Assembly: GCA_041687095.1 (NCBI GenBank) | Contig: JAWLCQ010000014.1 | Location: 1 to 49,479 of the forward strand | Length of the DNA: 49,479 nucleotides | Direction of reading: 5' to 3' | DNA from: JAWLCQ01 sp041687095 | GTDB lineage: Bacteria > Planctomycetota > Phycisphaerae > SM23-33 | Notes under the pieces: model-generated | Database searches by the model: none | Seen by the model: the letters and a program-made list of their open reading frames with translations, nothing else | Told to the model about the DNA's origin: nothing | Part shown: piece after piece, positions 8,051-15,962 of the stretch | Numbering within the stretch: the stretch's first letter is position 1 | How the letters are laid out: every line of letters begins with the position of its first letter | Program-made: the position numbers and the translations under genes

Positions 8051-8899
8051 CTATACGGTAATCCACCCCTCTATCGCCTCTTTCCGGTTCGCCGCGTCCA
8101 GGATGCGGCGGATGGCGAGGGTCTCGCGGCGGTCGATGGACGGCTTGCCGCTGTCGAACAGGTCCAGGATCGCCGCGGCCATATCGCCAAACAGCGTCGA
8201 ACCGTCCACCATGATGTGCCGCGTCGCCTCCCCCGTCGTCACCGTCGCCATGAAGGGCGTGTCGGCCTTGACGTAGACGTTCACGACGGCCGTGCGCCCG
8301 CCGGAGAAGTTCAGCAGCAGTTGCGACTGCGCCCCCGTGCCGCGGCGCATCAGCGACTCCACCCGCGGACCCATGCAGCTCACCACGAGTTCGACGGGAT
8401 GAATGGCGTACTCCGCGAACGACCGCCCCCCGCCCCAGGCCGCCATGTGCCGGACCTTCGCCCGCCCGACCTCCCGCACGTATGCCTGCACGGCCGTGTA
8501 GCGCAGCGCCGATGTCGTCTGCATGGGCACGCGGTGGCGGTCGGCGAGGGCAAGGATCCGCTCGGCCGTCGGGGTGTCGGGGGCGAAGGTCTTGTCCACG
8601 TACGTCGTCTTCCCGAAGGGGAAGACCATCTCGCACAGCTTCTCATGCACCTCGGGCTTGCCCGGGGCGAGCACGACGTAGTGGTCCACGTGCCCGTCGA
8701 GCGCCTCGGGGGTGTCGAACCAGGGGACGTCGTTCTTCTTCGCCCACTCGCGCCCGGCGGGCTTGCGGAGGGCGAAGCAGCCCGCCACGTCGTACCCGCG
8801 GCCCTGGAGGTCCCCGCGGAGGAGTTGGAGGTAGACGTTGGCGTGGAAGTTCTCCAGGTCCCAGTCCACGTACCCGATCCGCTTGCCCGCTTTGGCCAT
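8051..8899 (-). CDS. Gfo/Idh/MocA-family oxidoreductase
   Basis: A 282-residue protein resembling NAD(P)-dependent sugar or inositol dehydrogenases. The N-terminal Rossmann half starts IGYVDWDLENFHANVY, which lacks the usual GxGxxG and is shared by an atypical subgroup. VDKTFAPDTPTAERI corresponds to the conserved EKP region, with DKT in place of EKP. The C-terminal half has the beta-sheet domain with WGGGRSFAEYAIHPVELV. Length is slightly below the 330-380 of typical members. AAAGGA lies upstream of ATG 8899, and a -35/-10 pair is found at 8924-8952. The substrate cannot be told from sequence; neighbouring glycan-utilisation genes suggest a sugar derivative. Confidence 0.8.
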   Translation of the reverse strand: MAKAGKRIGYVDWDLENFHANVYLQLLRGDLQGRGYDVAGCFALRKPAGREWAKKNDVPWFDTPEALDGHVDHYVVLAPGKPEVHEKLCEMVFPFGKTTYVDKTFAPDTPTAERILALADRHRVPMQTTSALRYTAVQAYVREVGRAKVRHMAAWGGGRSFAEYAIHPVELVVSCMGPRVESLMRRGTGAQSQLLLNFSGGRTAVVNVYVKADTPFMATVTTGEATRHIMVDGSTLFGDMAAAILDLFDSGKPSIDRRETLAIRRILDAANRKEAIEGWITV

Positions 8900-8923
8900 G
8901 GTGGTTGTCCTTTCTGCTCGCTC

Positions 8924-8952
8924 ACGCTACGCACCCGTACCGCCGACGTCAA
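8924..8952 (-). promoter_or_regulatory. Promoter of the Gfo/Idh gene
   Basis: On the minus strand TTGACG (8952-8947), 17 bases, then TAGCGT (8929-8924). The expected start near 8917 leaves a leader of about 18 bases to the ATG. Confidence 0.5.
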
Positions 8953-8994
8953 CGGTGCGCAAGGCCGGTGCAGCGAAATGGCCCGGTAAAGCGG

Positions 8995-9023
8995 TTGACT
9001 TTCCGCCTCCGCCCGCAGAGAAT
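8995..9023 (+). promoter_or_regulatory. Promoter of tRNA-Arg
   Basis: TTGACT (8995-9000), 17-base spacer, GAGAAT (9018-9023). The predicted start near 9030 is seven bases before the mature tRNA. Confidence 0.6.
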
Positions 9024-9036
9024 GGATCAACTACGA

Positions 9037-9110
9037 GCGCCCGTAGCTCAGCTGGATAGAGCGCTTGCCTCCGGAGCAAGAGGTCAGAGGTTCGAATCCT
9101 CTCGGGCGTA
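9037..9110 (+). tRNA. tRNA-Arg (anticodon CCG)
   Basis: A full cloverleaf is visible. The acceptor arm pairs GCGCCCG (9037-9043) with CGGGCGT (9103-9109) with a G-U at the first pair, followed by discriminator A. The D arm is GCTC...GAGC. The anticodon stem CTTGC/GCAAG encloses loop CTCCGGA, anticodon CCG, reading CGG. The T arm is AGAGG-TTCGAAT-CCTCT. The 3' CCA is not encoded. The gene has its own promoter. Confidence 0.96.
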
Positions 9111-9117
9111 GTTCTTC

Positions 9118-9384
9118 TCATAAGCCCCGGTATGCATCCTTCCGGTGCGCCACGCGCACGACGAGCACCAGCACCTCCCTGTCGCGAATCGCGTAGATGA
9201 TGACGTAGTCCTTGCTGGCGTGGACGCGGTGCAGCTCGCCGAGGTTCTCCAGCCTTTTCGTGCCCGCTCTACGCGGATCATCGCAGAGCAGGAGCAGCCA
9301 GCGGGCGATCCGCTTCTGCACGGTGCGGGGGAGCGCAGCCAACTCCTTTTCGGAGCGGGGTGTGAAGGCGATGCGGTATCGCAT
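9118..9384 (-). CDS. RelE/ParE-superfamily toxin
   Basis: An 88-residue basic protein with the compact RelE/ParE fold: MRYRIAFTPRSEKELAALP at the start, helix ARWLLLLCDDPRRAGTKRL, then strands LGELHRVHASKDYVIIY and VLVLVVRVAHRKDAYR ending in the typical HRxxxYR tail. Such toxins cleave mRNA at the ribosome (RelE) or poison gyrase (ParE); the tail favours the RelE side. It follows its antitoxin gene after three bases and ends seven bases beyond the tRNA-Arg gene, which lies on the opposite strand. Confidence 0.88.
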   Translation of the reverse strand: MRYRIAFTPRSEKELAALPRTVQKRIARWLLLLCDDPRRAGTKRLENLGELHRVHASKDYVIIYAIRDREVLVLVVRVAHRKDAYRGL

Positions 9385-9387
9385 CGG

Positions 9388-9645
9388 TCAGAGCCCCAGC
9401 TTTTCCTTGAGTGTTTCCCACGGGATCGCCTTCTCCCCGGACCGCTGGAACTCGTCCAAGGCTTCCCGGCCCTGCTGGGCCCAGTAACGATCCTCGAGGC
9501 TCTCCAAGAGTGCCAGGTCCTCCTCGCTCACGAGGTACACGGGCTTGGCCCCGCGGCGCTCGATCCGCACCCGCTGCCGCTGGTACGCCACGCGATTGAA
9601 GGTGTCCGGAGGGATGCGGGTCTGGGATGCCTTCAGCGTGTTCAT
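9388..9645 (-). CDS. Phd/YefM-type antitoxin
   Basis: An 85-residue protein with a DNA-binding N-terminus (TFNRVAYQRQRVRIERRGAKPVYLVSEEDLALLESLEDRYW) typical of the Phd/YefM fold and an acidic helical C-terminus that would wrap the toxin. It is encoded immediately before the RelE-like toxin, the usual order for this pair. The upstream region is markedly AT-richer than its surroundings and carries a palindrome at 9692-9704 suited to autorepression. Confidence 0.88.
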   Translation of the reverse strand: MNTLKASQTRIPPDTFNRVAYQRQRVRIERRGAKPVYLVSEEDLALLESLEDRYWAQQGREALDEFQRSGEKAIPWETLKEKLGL

Positions 9646-9691
9646 GGATTCACTCCGTCCAATGGTACAATATGCCCAACTAGACCATATA

Positions 9692-9704
9692 GTACATTAT
9701 GTAC
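9692..9704. promoter_or_regulatory. Palindromic operator candidate upstream of the antitoxin
   Basis: GTACATTATGTAC is a perfect 13-base palindrome, with related half-sites GGTACAATATG (9664) and CATATAGTAC (9686) nearby. Its position before a Phd/YefM gene fits autoregulation. The site is seen; the binding is inferred. Confidence 0.5.
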
Positions 9705-9778
9705 ACATGGTGTGGGCGGATCAAGTGAAGAAACTGCGGGCTGGGGTTCGCGGAGGAGCCGCGCCTGGGGCGGTCCGG

Positions 9779-9816
9779 CGTGGTTGCTCCGCTGCGCTCC
9801 GCAACCCACGGCGCCC
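9779..9816. repeat. Palindromic repeat family B, copy 1
   Basis: Imperfect palindrome CGTGGTTGCTCCGC...GCAACCCACG. Other copies lie at 19356-19398, 28828-28867, 34248-34320 (expanded) and 38847-38886, in both orientations. All are intergenic. Confidence 0.8.
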
Positions 9817-9833
9817 GACGTAATCGGCGAAGC

Positions 9834-9862
9834 TTGCATGTTGGGGCTTTTCCTGCTGTAGT
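9834..9862 (+). promoter_or_regulatory. Promoter of the ACP-like gene
   Basis: TTGCAT (9834-9839), 17 bases, TGTAGT (9857-9862). The start near 9869 gives a leader of about 29 bases to ATG 9898. Confidence 0.5.
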
Positions 9863-9897
9863 GGAATGACCAGGGGCGGCAGGCGAAAGGGCCGAGC

Positions 9898-10590
9898 ATG
9901 GGCCTGGACACTCTTGAACTTCTGCTGGAGACGGAAGAGCGGTTCGGGGTTTCCATTCCAGATAAGGAAGCGTCCGAGATCCGGACGGTGGGGGACCTGC
10001 ACGAAGCGGTTCTCCGCAAGCTCTCCGTCCGCAATTCGCAACGGTGCCTGACGGCGATGGCGTTCTATCGGCTGCGGCGGGCGCTGGTGGAGCTGCTGGG
10101 CGTGCGGCGGGAGCAGGTTCGGCCCGACCGTTCTGTCGGTGACGTGCTGCCGTGGTATCGGCGGAGGCAGCTCTGGCCGCTGCTGGCGAGCGGGAGCGGG
10201 CTGCGCATGCCCACGCTCGAGCGGCCCGAGTGGCTGAGGGAGGCGATCATGTCCGCGGCCGTGCTGACGTTCATCGCGGCCCCCGTTCTCGCCGCCATGG
10301 GCGGACTGTCCGTGTGGGCAGTTTGGCTGCTGATCGCGATTGCCGTCGCCTTGGCCTTCTGCGTGACCCGCCCCCTCGCCCTCGTCCCCGCCGGCCGATG
10401 CCGCACCGTCGGCGATCTCGCGCGGGCCGTCTACGGCGTCAACGCCGGGGCGCTCGCCCGGGAGGCGGGCGAGGTGAACCGCGCGGAGACGTGGGGGATG
10501 CTCGTGGGGCTCGTCTCCGATCAGCTCGGCGTGCGCGAGCGCGACATCACGCCCGACAGTCGTTTCATCGAGGATCTCAACTGCGGGTGA
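9898..10590 (+). CDS. Membrane protein with circularly permuted acyl-carrier-like halves
   Basis: A 230-residue protein. The N-terminus reads MGLDTLELLLETEERFGVSI, then a TVGDL segment. That equals acyl carrier protein from its prosthetic-group DSL site through helices II-IV, with Thr in place of the phosphopantetheine serine. Two hydrophobic segments follow (about 117-135 and 138-160). A second TVGDL and a closing segment, LVSDQLGVRERDITPDSRFI then EDLNCG, equal ACP helix I up to just before the DSL site. Thus the two ACP halves are in swapped order with membrane helices between. I recall planctomycete proteins with this organisation, so it is probably natural rather than broken. No function is known to me. 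Without the serine it is unlikely to be pantetheinylated. Confidence 0.7.
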   Translation: MGLDTLELLLETEERFGVSIPDKEASEIRTVGDLHEAVLRKLSVRNSQRCLTAMAFYRLRRALVELLGVRREQVRPDRSVGDVLPWYRRRQLWPLLASGSGLRMPTLERPEWLREAIMSAAVLTFIAAPVLAAMGGLSVWAVWLLIAIAVALAFCVTRPLALVPAGRCRTVGDLARAVYGVNAGALAREAGEVNRAETWGMLVGLVSDQLGVRERDITPDSRFIEDLNCG

Positions 10591-10594
10591 ACCG

Positions 10595-10697
10595 GTAGGG
10601 CGTGCAGGCGGTGGAGCGAAGCGCAGCCGCCTGCGCGCGGAAGCGGGCGCCCCGCGCGCAGGGACCTTCGCTTCGCTACGGCCCCTGCACGCCCTAC
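10595..10697. repeat. Palindromic repeat family D, copy 1
   Basis: A 103-bp imperfect palindrome that begins GTAGGGCGTGCAGG and ends CCTGCACGCCCTAC. The interior carries GCGCGCGG and a second inverted pair, GGAGCGAAGC/GCTTCGCT. It starts five bases after the stop of the ACP-like gene. Other copies are at 27415-27517 and 48964-49075. Confidence 0.85.
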
Positions 10698-10740
10698 CCG
10701 CCTGCGGCCGCTACGAGCCCAACGTGACTGCCGCGAACGC

Positions 10741-10769
10741 TTGCCTCCCTGCGGTTCGGAAGGCATACT
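10741..10769 (+). promoter_or_regulatory. Promoter of the 149-residue membrane protein gene
   Basis: TTGCCT (10741-10746), 17 bases, CATACT (10764-10769), predicted start near 10776. Confidence 0.45.
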
Positions 10770-10842
10770 GGCGCTCGCCCGACCGGGCGGTGGGGCGGAC
10801 CCGTCGCCCGCGGATGACCATTCAATTCGGGGAGCGAGATCT

Positions 10843-11292
10843 ATGGACACACCGAACCCGCCGCGGGACGACAATCCCCTCAATGCCCTCGCCAGCGTCG
10901 CGGAGGACCGTTCCCAGGAGTTCGCCCAGTGGCGCCACCAACGCCTCAGGGCCCCCGTGCTGCTGGAACGGATCGCTTGGTCGGGGTTCGCCACGCTGGT
11001 GCTGACGATCGCGCAGGGCGTGACGGTGCTGTCGATTGCCCTGTCGCTCGTGAGCGGGTTGGCCGCGATTGCCGGCGCGGTGGGAGACCAGGAGGATTCC
11101 GTTTTCCTGCTGGTTCCCCTCATGCTTGCTGGCCTGACGCTCCAGGCGGCCCTGCTCGTGGTCTTCACCCGGGTGAAGGGCATGGAGCGCACTCCGGCGC
11201 CCGCCCCGCCCCAAACGCCTGCGACGCCCCAAGCGCGTGCGACACCCCAAACGCCTGCGACGCCCGAAACGCCTGCGACGGGGGTCTCCTGA
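10843..11292 (+). CDS. Small membrane protein with Thr-Pro repeat tail
   Basis: A 149-residue protein. A hydrophilic N-terminus (about 1-42) is followed by two transmembrane helices (about 48-80 and 87-110), a basic segment (FTRVKGMERTP) and a tail of near-repeats of TPATPQ. The tail is encoded by a 15-18 nt tandem DNA repeat (about 11205-11280). The final residues TGVS and the stop codon lie inside a family A palindromic repeat, so the natural C-terminus has probably been rewritten. GGGGAG precedes ATG 10843. The function is unknown. Confidence 0.65.
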   Translation: MDTPNPPRDDNPLNALASVAEDRSQEFAQWRHQRLRAPVLLERIAWSGFATLVLTIAQGVTVLSIALSLVSGLAAIAGAVGDQEDSVFLLVPLMLAGLTLQAALLVVFTRVKGMERTPAPAPPQTPATPQARATPQTPATPETPATGVS

Positions 11293-12263
11293 CCTCGTTG
11301 TTCTACACATCTCGGGCCTCGCGGGCGGCAGGGATCGGTCTCCAGGCGTCCCGACAGGGACGCGTCTCCGTGCGTCCCGGTAGGGACGCTGTGACAATAG
11401 CCCAGCAGTTCACTGCTGGGACCCGGGCCCATCCCCCTTCCTTTTCTTCTTCTCCTTCTTCTCAAGCCCCGGGAGGGGCGCTTGAGGGAGTGCTGCGGAC
11501 CCATCCCTCAATCGCCCCTGCCGGGGCTCACACTCCCGCGCGACCGCGACCCAGCAGTGAACTGCTGGGCTATTCTCAGTCCGTCCCTGCCGGGACTCTC
11601 GGAGTCGCGTCCCGGTCGGGACGCCAAGATGTGTAGAACAACGAGGTCTCCTGACCCCCGGCGTCCGGGAGGGGCGAGGGACGCCGCCGCGGCAGCGTTG
11701 TTGGAGCGGTCCCTTCGCGCCAGCCCTCAATCAGCTATCAGCTACCAGCCGACAGGCTCAGGGCAGAGGTCCCCGCCGCGACCGAAGCGCCGCCATTACG
11801 CTATCGCGGAAGCGTTCCGCTCGTTCCCGGACGTTGGGGGTCAGGAGACCTCGTTGTTCCACACATCTTGCCGTGGATTTCCCGCACGATGCGACCTGGA
11901 CCCAGGCGGCCTCTTCGCCCCGGAAGGGGCGAGGGAGAGTAGCCGGGGGCGCAGCGCAGCGGAGCCCCCGGTATCGGCCCCAGGGGAGATGGAGCCCCGA
12001 CAGGGGCGAGGGAGACGCAAGGCGGGACCTCGTGGGAACCCCCACAGCTCCCTCGCCCCTGTCGGGGCTCTGAAGAACGGAACCGCCTTCCGGGGGTTCC
12101 GCTTCCGGCTTCGCTACGCTACGCCGCGACAAGTCGCTCCACCCCCGGCTACTGTCCCGCGCCCCTGTCGGGGCTGTCGGACCGACGCCCGGAATCGGGT
12201 CCCTGCCGCCCGCGAGGCCCAGATGTGTAGAACAACGAGGTCAGGAGACCCCCAACGCAGGCG
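11281..12263. repeat. Dense cluster of nested palindromic repeats (1 kb, no gene)
   Basis: The gap 11293-12389 holds no convincing gene. Four family A copies alternate in orientation (11281-11315 minus, 11627-11660 plus, 11836-11870 minus, 12221-12263 plus), so there are two side-by-side inverted pairs. The first pair encloses further inverted pairs placed concentrically: GCGTCCCGRYMGGGACG at about 11349-11390 and 11608-11623, CCCAGCAGTTCACTGCTGGG at 11401-11420 and its mirror at 11550-11569, and CGGGAGGGGCG/CGCCCCTGCCGGG inside. The second pair encloses GAGCCCCGACAGGGGCGAGG (about 11993) and its inverse (about 12052). The remaining 120 bases before 12390 show a TAGAAT -10-like box at 12318. 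Confidence 0.85.
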
Positions 12264-12389
12264 CTGGAGGCGGCGCGGGCGCGCGGGGCGGCCGCGGATC
12301 GCCTCCCACGCCTCCCCTAGAATTCCAGCGGGCCGGTCCTCCCCGAATCGCCGCCTCTTCATCGGGGCGGCGGCGGGTAAGGAAGGGAC

Positions 12390-12890
12390 ATGAAGCTGAT
12401 CGACGAACACTTCCTCCGGTGCAAGGGCCGCTACATCGTCCAGTGCGGCGTGGCGACGGTGGCGATCCTCGTGGCCATGGTCGTCCTCGACACCCTCTCT
12501 CACACGGCCATCATCGCCTCGCTGGGCTCGACGTCGTTCATCGTGTTCGTGCGCCCGCGGTCGTACGCCTCGCGGCCCTACGTGGTGATCGGGGGCTACG
12601 CGATCGGCGTGGGGGTGGGGACGCTGTTCCACGCGATCGGGCAGATCGAACTGGAGACGGGCGTGATCGTCGAGCGGTACCTGCCGATCACGCTGGCGGC
12701 GGCGGGGGTGGGGGTGGCGATGCTGCTGATGACGGCGACGGGGCTGCGGCACAGTCCGGCGGCGGGGATCGCCCTGGGGCTGGTGCTGGAGCGCTGGTCC
12801 AGCGGGACGGTGCTGTTCGTGCTCATCGGGGTGGTGGTGCTGGTGGCGGCGAAGCGGCTGATGCGGCGGTGGATGATCAACCTGGCGTAG
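12390..12890 (+). CDS. HPP-family integral membrane protein
   Basis: A 166-residue protein with four predicted transmembrane helices (about 18-38, 60-85, 98-118, 135-155). The signature is HTAIIASLGSTSFIVFVRPR followed by SYASRPYVVIGGY, which matches the HPP family. HPP proteins have been linked to nitrite transport in chloroplasts and cyanobacteria; the bacterial role elsewhere is unclear. AAGGAAGGGA lies just upstream of the start. The next gene, a creatininase, starts 44 bases downstream, and no terminator separates them. Confidence 0.82.
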   Translation: MKLIDEHFLRCKGRYIVQCGVATVAILVAMVVLDTLSHTAIIASLGSTSFIVFVRPRSYASRPYVVIGGYAIGVGVGTLFHAIGQIELETGVIVERYLPITLAAAGVGVAMLLMTATGLRHSPAAGIALGLVLERWSSGTVLFVLIGVVVLVAAKRLMRRWMINLA

Positions 12891-12933
12891 GGTATGCTGT
12901 GCCTCGGTCGCATTGCACGCCAAGGAGGCACAC

Positions 12934-13740
12934 ATGCTGTGGTGGGAGTTGACCGCGTCGGAGTTCGCGTCGGCCGTCGAAACGGTGGGGGGCGTGTGCG
13001 TCGTGCCCGTGGGGGTGGTGGAGAAGCACGGGCCGCACCTGCCGCTGGGGACGGACGTGTTCTGGGGCCAGGCCCTCGCCGCCCGCGCCGCCCAGCTCGA
13101 GCCCGCCCTCGTCTTCCCCCCGTACTACTTCGGGCAGATCCACGAGGCCCGCCACCAGCCCGGGACCGTCGCCCTCCCCCGCCGTCTGCTGCTGGACGTG
13201 CTGGAGGCGACGTGCGAGGAGATCGCCCGCAACGGGCTGCGGAAGATCGTCCTGCTCAACGCCCACGGGGGCAACGAGGCGATGCTGCAGTACTTCGCCC
13301 AGTGCGTCCTCGAGCGCCCGCGCGACTGGGGCGTCTACGTCATTCGCCTGGGCGACAAGACCCCCATCGCCACCGACGGGTGGACGGCCATGCGGGGGAC
13401 CGAGCTCGACTACCACGCGGGCGAACTGGAGACCTCCCGCATCCTCGCCGTCCGCCCGGACCTGGTGAAGCTCGACCGCGCGGGCGAGGAGTCCGGGGCC
13501 CCGCAGAAGCGCCTCGCCCACCTGCCGCCCGTCTACACCGGCATCGGCTGGTACGCCGACTTCCCCAACCACTACGCTGGCGACGGAGCGCCCGGGACCC
13601 CCGCCAAGGGCCGCTACGCCCTCGAACACGAAGCCGCTCGCGTCGCCGCCATCCTCGCCGCCATCAAAACCGACACCGCCACGCCCGAACTGCTGGAGGA
13701 GTTCTACCGGGCGTCGGAGAACCCGAACACAGAGGGCTGA
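12934..13740 (+). CDS. Creatininase-family amidohydrolase
   Basis: A 268-residue metal-dependent amidohydrolase. Metal ligands are visible in Glu30-Lys-His32-Gly-Pro-His35 and Asp41 of the EKHGPHLPLGTD motif, and the conserved HGGNE is at 111-115. Family members hydrolyse creatinine or cyclic amides, or act in cofactor maturation (MftE); the substrate here is unknown. ATG 12934 is preferred over an upstream ATG at 12913 because AAGGAGG (12920-12926) is ideally placed for it. The stop lies about 50 bp before the family F repeat. Confidence 0.9.
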   Translation: MLWWELTASEFASAVETVGGVCVVPVGVVEKHGPHLPLGTDVFWGQALAARAAQLEPALVFPPYYFGQIHEARHQPGTVALPRRLLLDVLEATCEEIARNGLRKIVLLNAHGGNEAMLQYFAQCVLERPRDWGVYVIRLGDKTPIATDGWTAMRGTELDYHAGELETSRILAVRPDLVKLDRAGEESGAPQKRLAHLPPVYTGIGWYADFPNHYAGDGAPGTPAKGRYALEHEAARVAAILAAIKTDTATPELLEEFYRASENPNTEG

Positions 13741-13788
13741 ACCGAACCGCGTTGGATCTCGTGCTCCCCTGCGCACCAACCGGATCCC

Positions 13789-14187
13789 GATCTCGCCCTG
13801 GAACAATGCCCACGGGACGCTGTTTGTCCCGTGGGACGGTCTCAGCAACCGAACCGTCTCCGATCCTGCGCAACCCCCTGCACACCGGAAACCTTGACCG
13901 GATCCCCTGTCGGTCCCGTCCCTCGCGGAACCGATCCGTCCCGGTCGCTTCAGACCGTCCCGTCCCGTAGCGGATCAAGACCCTCTGGTCTTCCCTTTGG
14001 AGGAGTCCTCTGTGGACCCGGGATCCTGTCGCAGAACGGGAACCGCTTGGTTGTCCAAGGCCCTCCCACGGGACAGACTGCGTCCCGTGGGCATTGTCCA
14101 GTGCGCGATCAGGCGCAAGTGGTGCGCGGAGAGCTCCCTCACCGCCCTCGCTGCGCTCGGGCACCTCTCCCCCGGGGGAGAGGGGTT
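13789..14187. repeat. Family F palindromic element, copy 1 (about 400 bp)
   Basis: The 595-bp gap between creatininase and sulfatase holds a long repeat whose reverse complement recurs at 32445-32836. It contains an inner inverted pair of CAATGCCCACGGGACGC (about 13804 and mirrored near 14100) and ends in CTCTCCCCCGGGGGAGAG. The two copies match closely over the termini and in blocks across the interior. The rest of the gap (14190-14335) is a run of GGTTCC/GGAACC-like words with no gene. No open frame in the element resembles a protein. Confidence 0.85.
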
Positions 14188-14335
14188 GAAGCGCTCGCTT
14201 CCGGTCTTCAGTTCCCGTTCCCCGGTTCCCGGTTCCTGGCTCCCGCTTCCTGGTTCCAAGCTCCTGCCCTTCGACTCGCTGCACTCGCTCAGGGCTTCGG
14301 CACCCGACCCCGATTCCCGTTCCCGCCGCCCCGCC

Positions 14336-15769
14336 TCAGCGGTTGCGCCGCCCCGCCGGGGGAATGAACCGCCGCGTGCTCGTCATCCACTGGTACAGGG
14401 CGACGTGGTGGGCGTGGACGGCCGACTGGTGCGCGGGGTGGTCCACCACGTTCTCCAACTCGTGCGGGTCGCTCGCGAGGTCGTAGTACTCGTAGTGCGG
14501 GCCCACGCCCTCGGCGCCCCCGAGGTAGAGGATCAGCTTGCCCTCGCGCGAGCGGGCCATCGCCGTGTACGTGCACATCGGGCAGTCGTGGTTCTCGCTG
14601 AAGACGTACGGCTCCCCGGCCACCTCCCCGCGCAGCAGGTCCGCCGAGCGGTCCCGCCCGGCCGTGCGGGCGCGGGAGTACTCCCCGCCCACCAGCCCCA
14701 GCACCGTGGGGAACATGTCGATCTGCTCGACGAGCGCATCGCTGGTTCCCGGCTCCAGGTGCCCGGGCCAGGTGATGAGGTACGGCACGCGGACGGCGGC
14801 CTCGTACATCTGGTGCTTTTCGCAGCGGAAGTGCTCGCCCAGCAGGTCCCCGTGGTCGCTGGTGAAGACGATGAGGGCGTCTTGCCCGAAGCGAGCGCGG
14901 AAGGCGTCGATGGCCCGTCCGACGTGGGTGTCGAGGTGTCGCAGGAGCCCGGCGTACTGCGTGCGGATCTCGCGCATGGTCCCCTCGGGGATGGAGCCCT
15001 CCCCGTAGTTCCGCCGGGACATCTCGCCGGTGGAGGAGTGCTTTCGCTCCATCTGCTCGGGGCTCTCGCGTGGGGGGGCGGGCATGTCGGCGGGGTCGAA
15101 CATCTCGTCGTAGGGCTTGGGCGGGCAGTAGGGCGAGTGCGGGGCGAGGTAGGACAGGTACAGGAACAGCGGCTCGTCGCGGTCGTATTGGGCGACGTAG
15201 TCCAGGGCGGTGTCGGAGAGGAAGGTGGACTCGCAGAAGCGGTCCTCGAAGGGGCAGGGGCCCCAGTGGATGCGGTCGCGGAGGCGGCGCTTCTCGTCGG
15301 TGGCGTCGATGTCGGCGGGGTAGCCCATGTCGTCCTCGTTCAGGCCGTGCTCGATGAGGAACTTCGAGTAGATCGACAGGGGGCGGCGGTCGCGGAACGT
15401 CCCGTCGTGCAGGAGCACCTCGCGGAACCCGAAGGCGGAATCGGGCGGGTTGTGGTGGAGCTTGCCGATGACGGCGGTGTGGTACCCCGCCCCGTTGAAG
15501 CCCTCGACGAGCGAGGGGCAGGTGGGGTAGGGGGCGTGGTTGTTGGTGTGCGCCCCGTGGTTGGTGGGGTACTGCCCGGTCGTGAGGGAGTACCGCGCCG
15601 GGACGCAGATGGGCGACTGCGTGTAGCAGCCATTCAGCCGCACGCCCTCGGCCGCGAGGCGGTCGATGCACGGGCTCGTGTCGGCCGGGAAGCCGTAGCA
15701 GCCCAGAAAGTCGGGGCGGAGCTGGTCGGTGTTGATGAACAGCACGTGGGGTTTCTTTGCGTCGCTCAT
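14336..15769 (-). CDS. Type I sulfatase, cytoplasmic
   Basis: A 477-residue formylglycine-dependent sulfatase. The activation motif CxPxR is Cys55-Val-Pro-Ala-Arg59, followed by YSLTTG. Metal ligands include Asp15 in NTDQLRPD and the later TSDHGD. The Cys-type motif can be matured by FGE or anSME; neither gene is in this window. There is no signal peptide (MSDAKKPHVLFINTD), so it should act inside the cell on imported sulfated sugars. AGGAGG precedes ATG 15769 by eight bases, and a promoter lies upstream. It sits with glycan-degradation genes, which suits sulfated-polysaccharide use. Confidence 0.93.
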   Translation of the reverse strand: MSDAKKPHVLFINTDQLRPDFLGCYGFPADTSPCIDRLAAEGVRLNGCYTQSPICVPARYSLTTGQYPTNHGAHTNNHAPYPTCPSLVEGFNGAGYHTAVIGKLHHNPPDSAFGFREVLLHDGTFRDRRPLSIYSKFLIEHGLNEDDMGYPADIDATDEKRRLRDRIHWGPCPFEDRFCESTFLSDTALDYVAQYDRDEPLFLYLSYLAPHSPYCPPKPYDEMFDPADMPAPPRESPEQMERKHSSTGEMSRRNYGEGSIPEGTMREIRTQYAGLLRHLDTHVGRAIDAFRARFGQDALIVFTSDHGDLLGEHFRCEKHQMYEAAVRVPYLITWPGHLEPGTSDALVEQIDMFPTVLGLVGGEYSRARTAGRDRSADLLRGEVAGEPYVFSENHDCPMCTYTAMARSREGKLILYLGGAEGVGPHYEYYDLASDPHELENVVDHPAHQSAVHAHHVALYQWMTSTRRFIPPAGRRNR

Positions 15770-15805
15770 GGTGTCCTCCTGCGGAGCGGTGGTACGGTCC
15801 GGGGT

Positions 15806-15834
15806 ATTCCACCGGATTCCCTTCGTGCGTGCAA
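15806..15834 (-). promoter_or_regulatory. Promoter of the sulfatase gene
   Basis: On the minus strand TTGCAC (15834-15829), 17 bases, TGGAAT (15811-15806); predicted start near 15799. Confidence 0.45.
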
Positions 15835-15888
15835 GCGCCGGATCGTGGGTGTAGCATTCCCCCCGCATCGGTGCATCCGCGGAATCGA

Positions 15889-15962
15889 GCAGGGATGCAG
15901 GGGATGCACGGGATGGGAGCGGATCATTCCCGATCCCCTGCGTCCCCTGCATGCCTGCCTGC
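15889..15962. repeat. Palindromic repeat family E, copy 2
   Basis: The same tandem-word arms as at 3258-3331 (GCAGGGAT, GCAGGGGAT, GCACGGGAT), mirrored on the right. It lies between the divergent sulfatase and SGNH genes. Confidence 0.85.

Noticed and set aside
9898..10590. ACP-like gene interpreted as a truncated pseudogene cut by the family D repeat
   Set aside because: Both termini match the same break point of the ACP fold, the frame is intact, a promoter is present, and I recall similar planctomycete proteins with this organisation; permutation is the better reading.
11281..12263. CRISPR-like array, because repeats recur at intervals
   Set aside because: Repeat copies alternate in orientation, intervals are 180-350 bp and themselves contain repeats, and there are no cas genes in the window.
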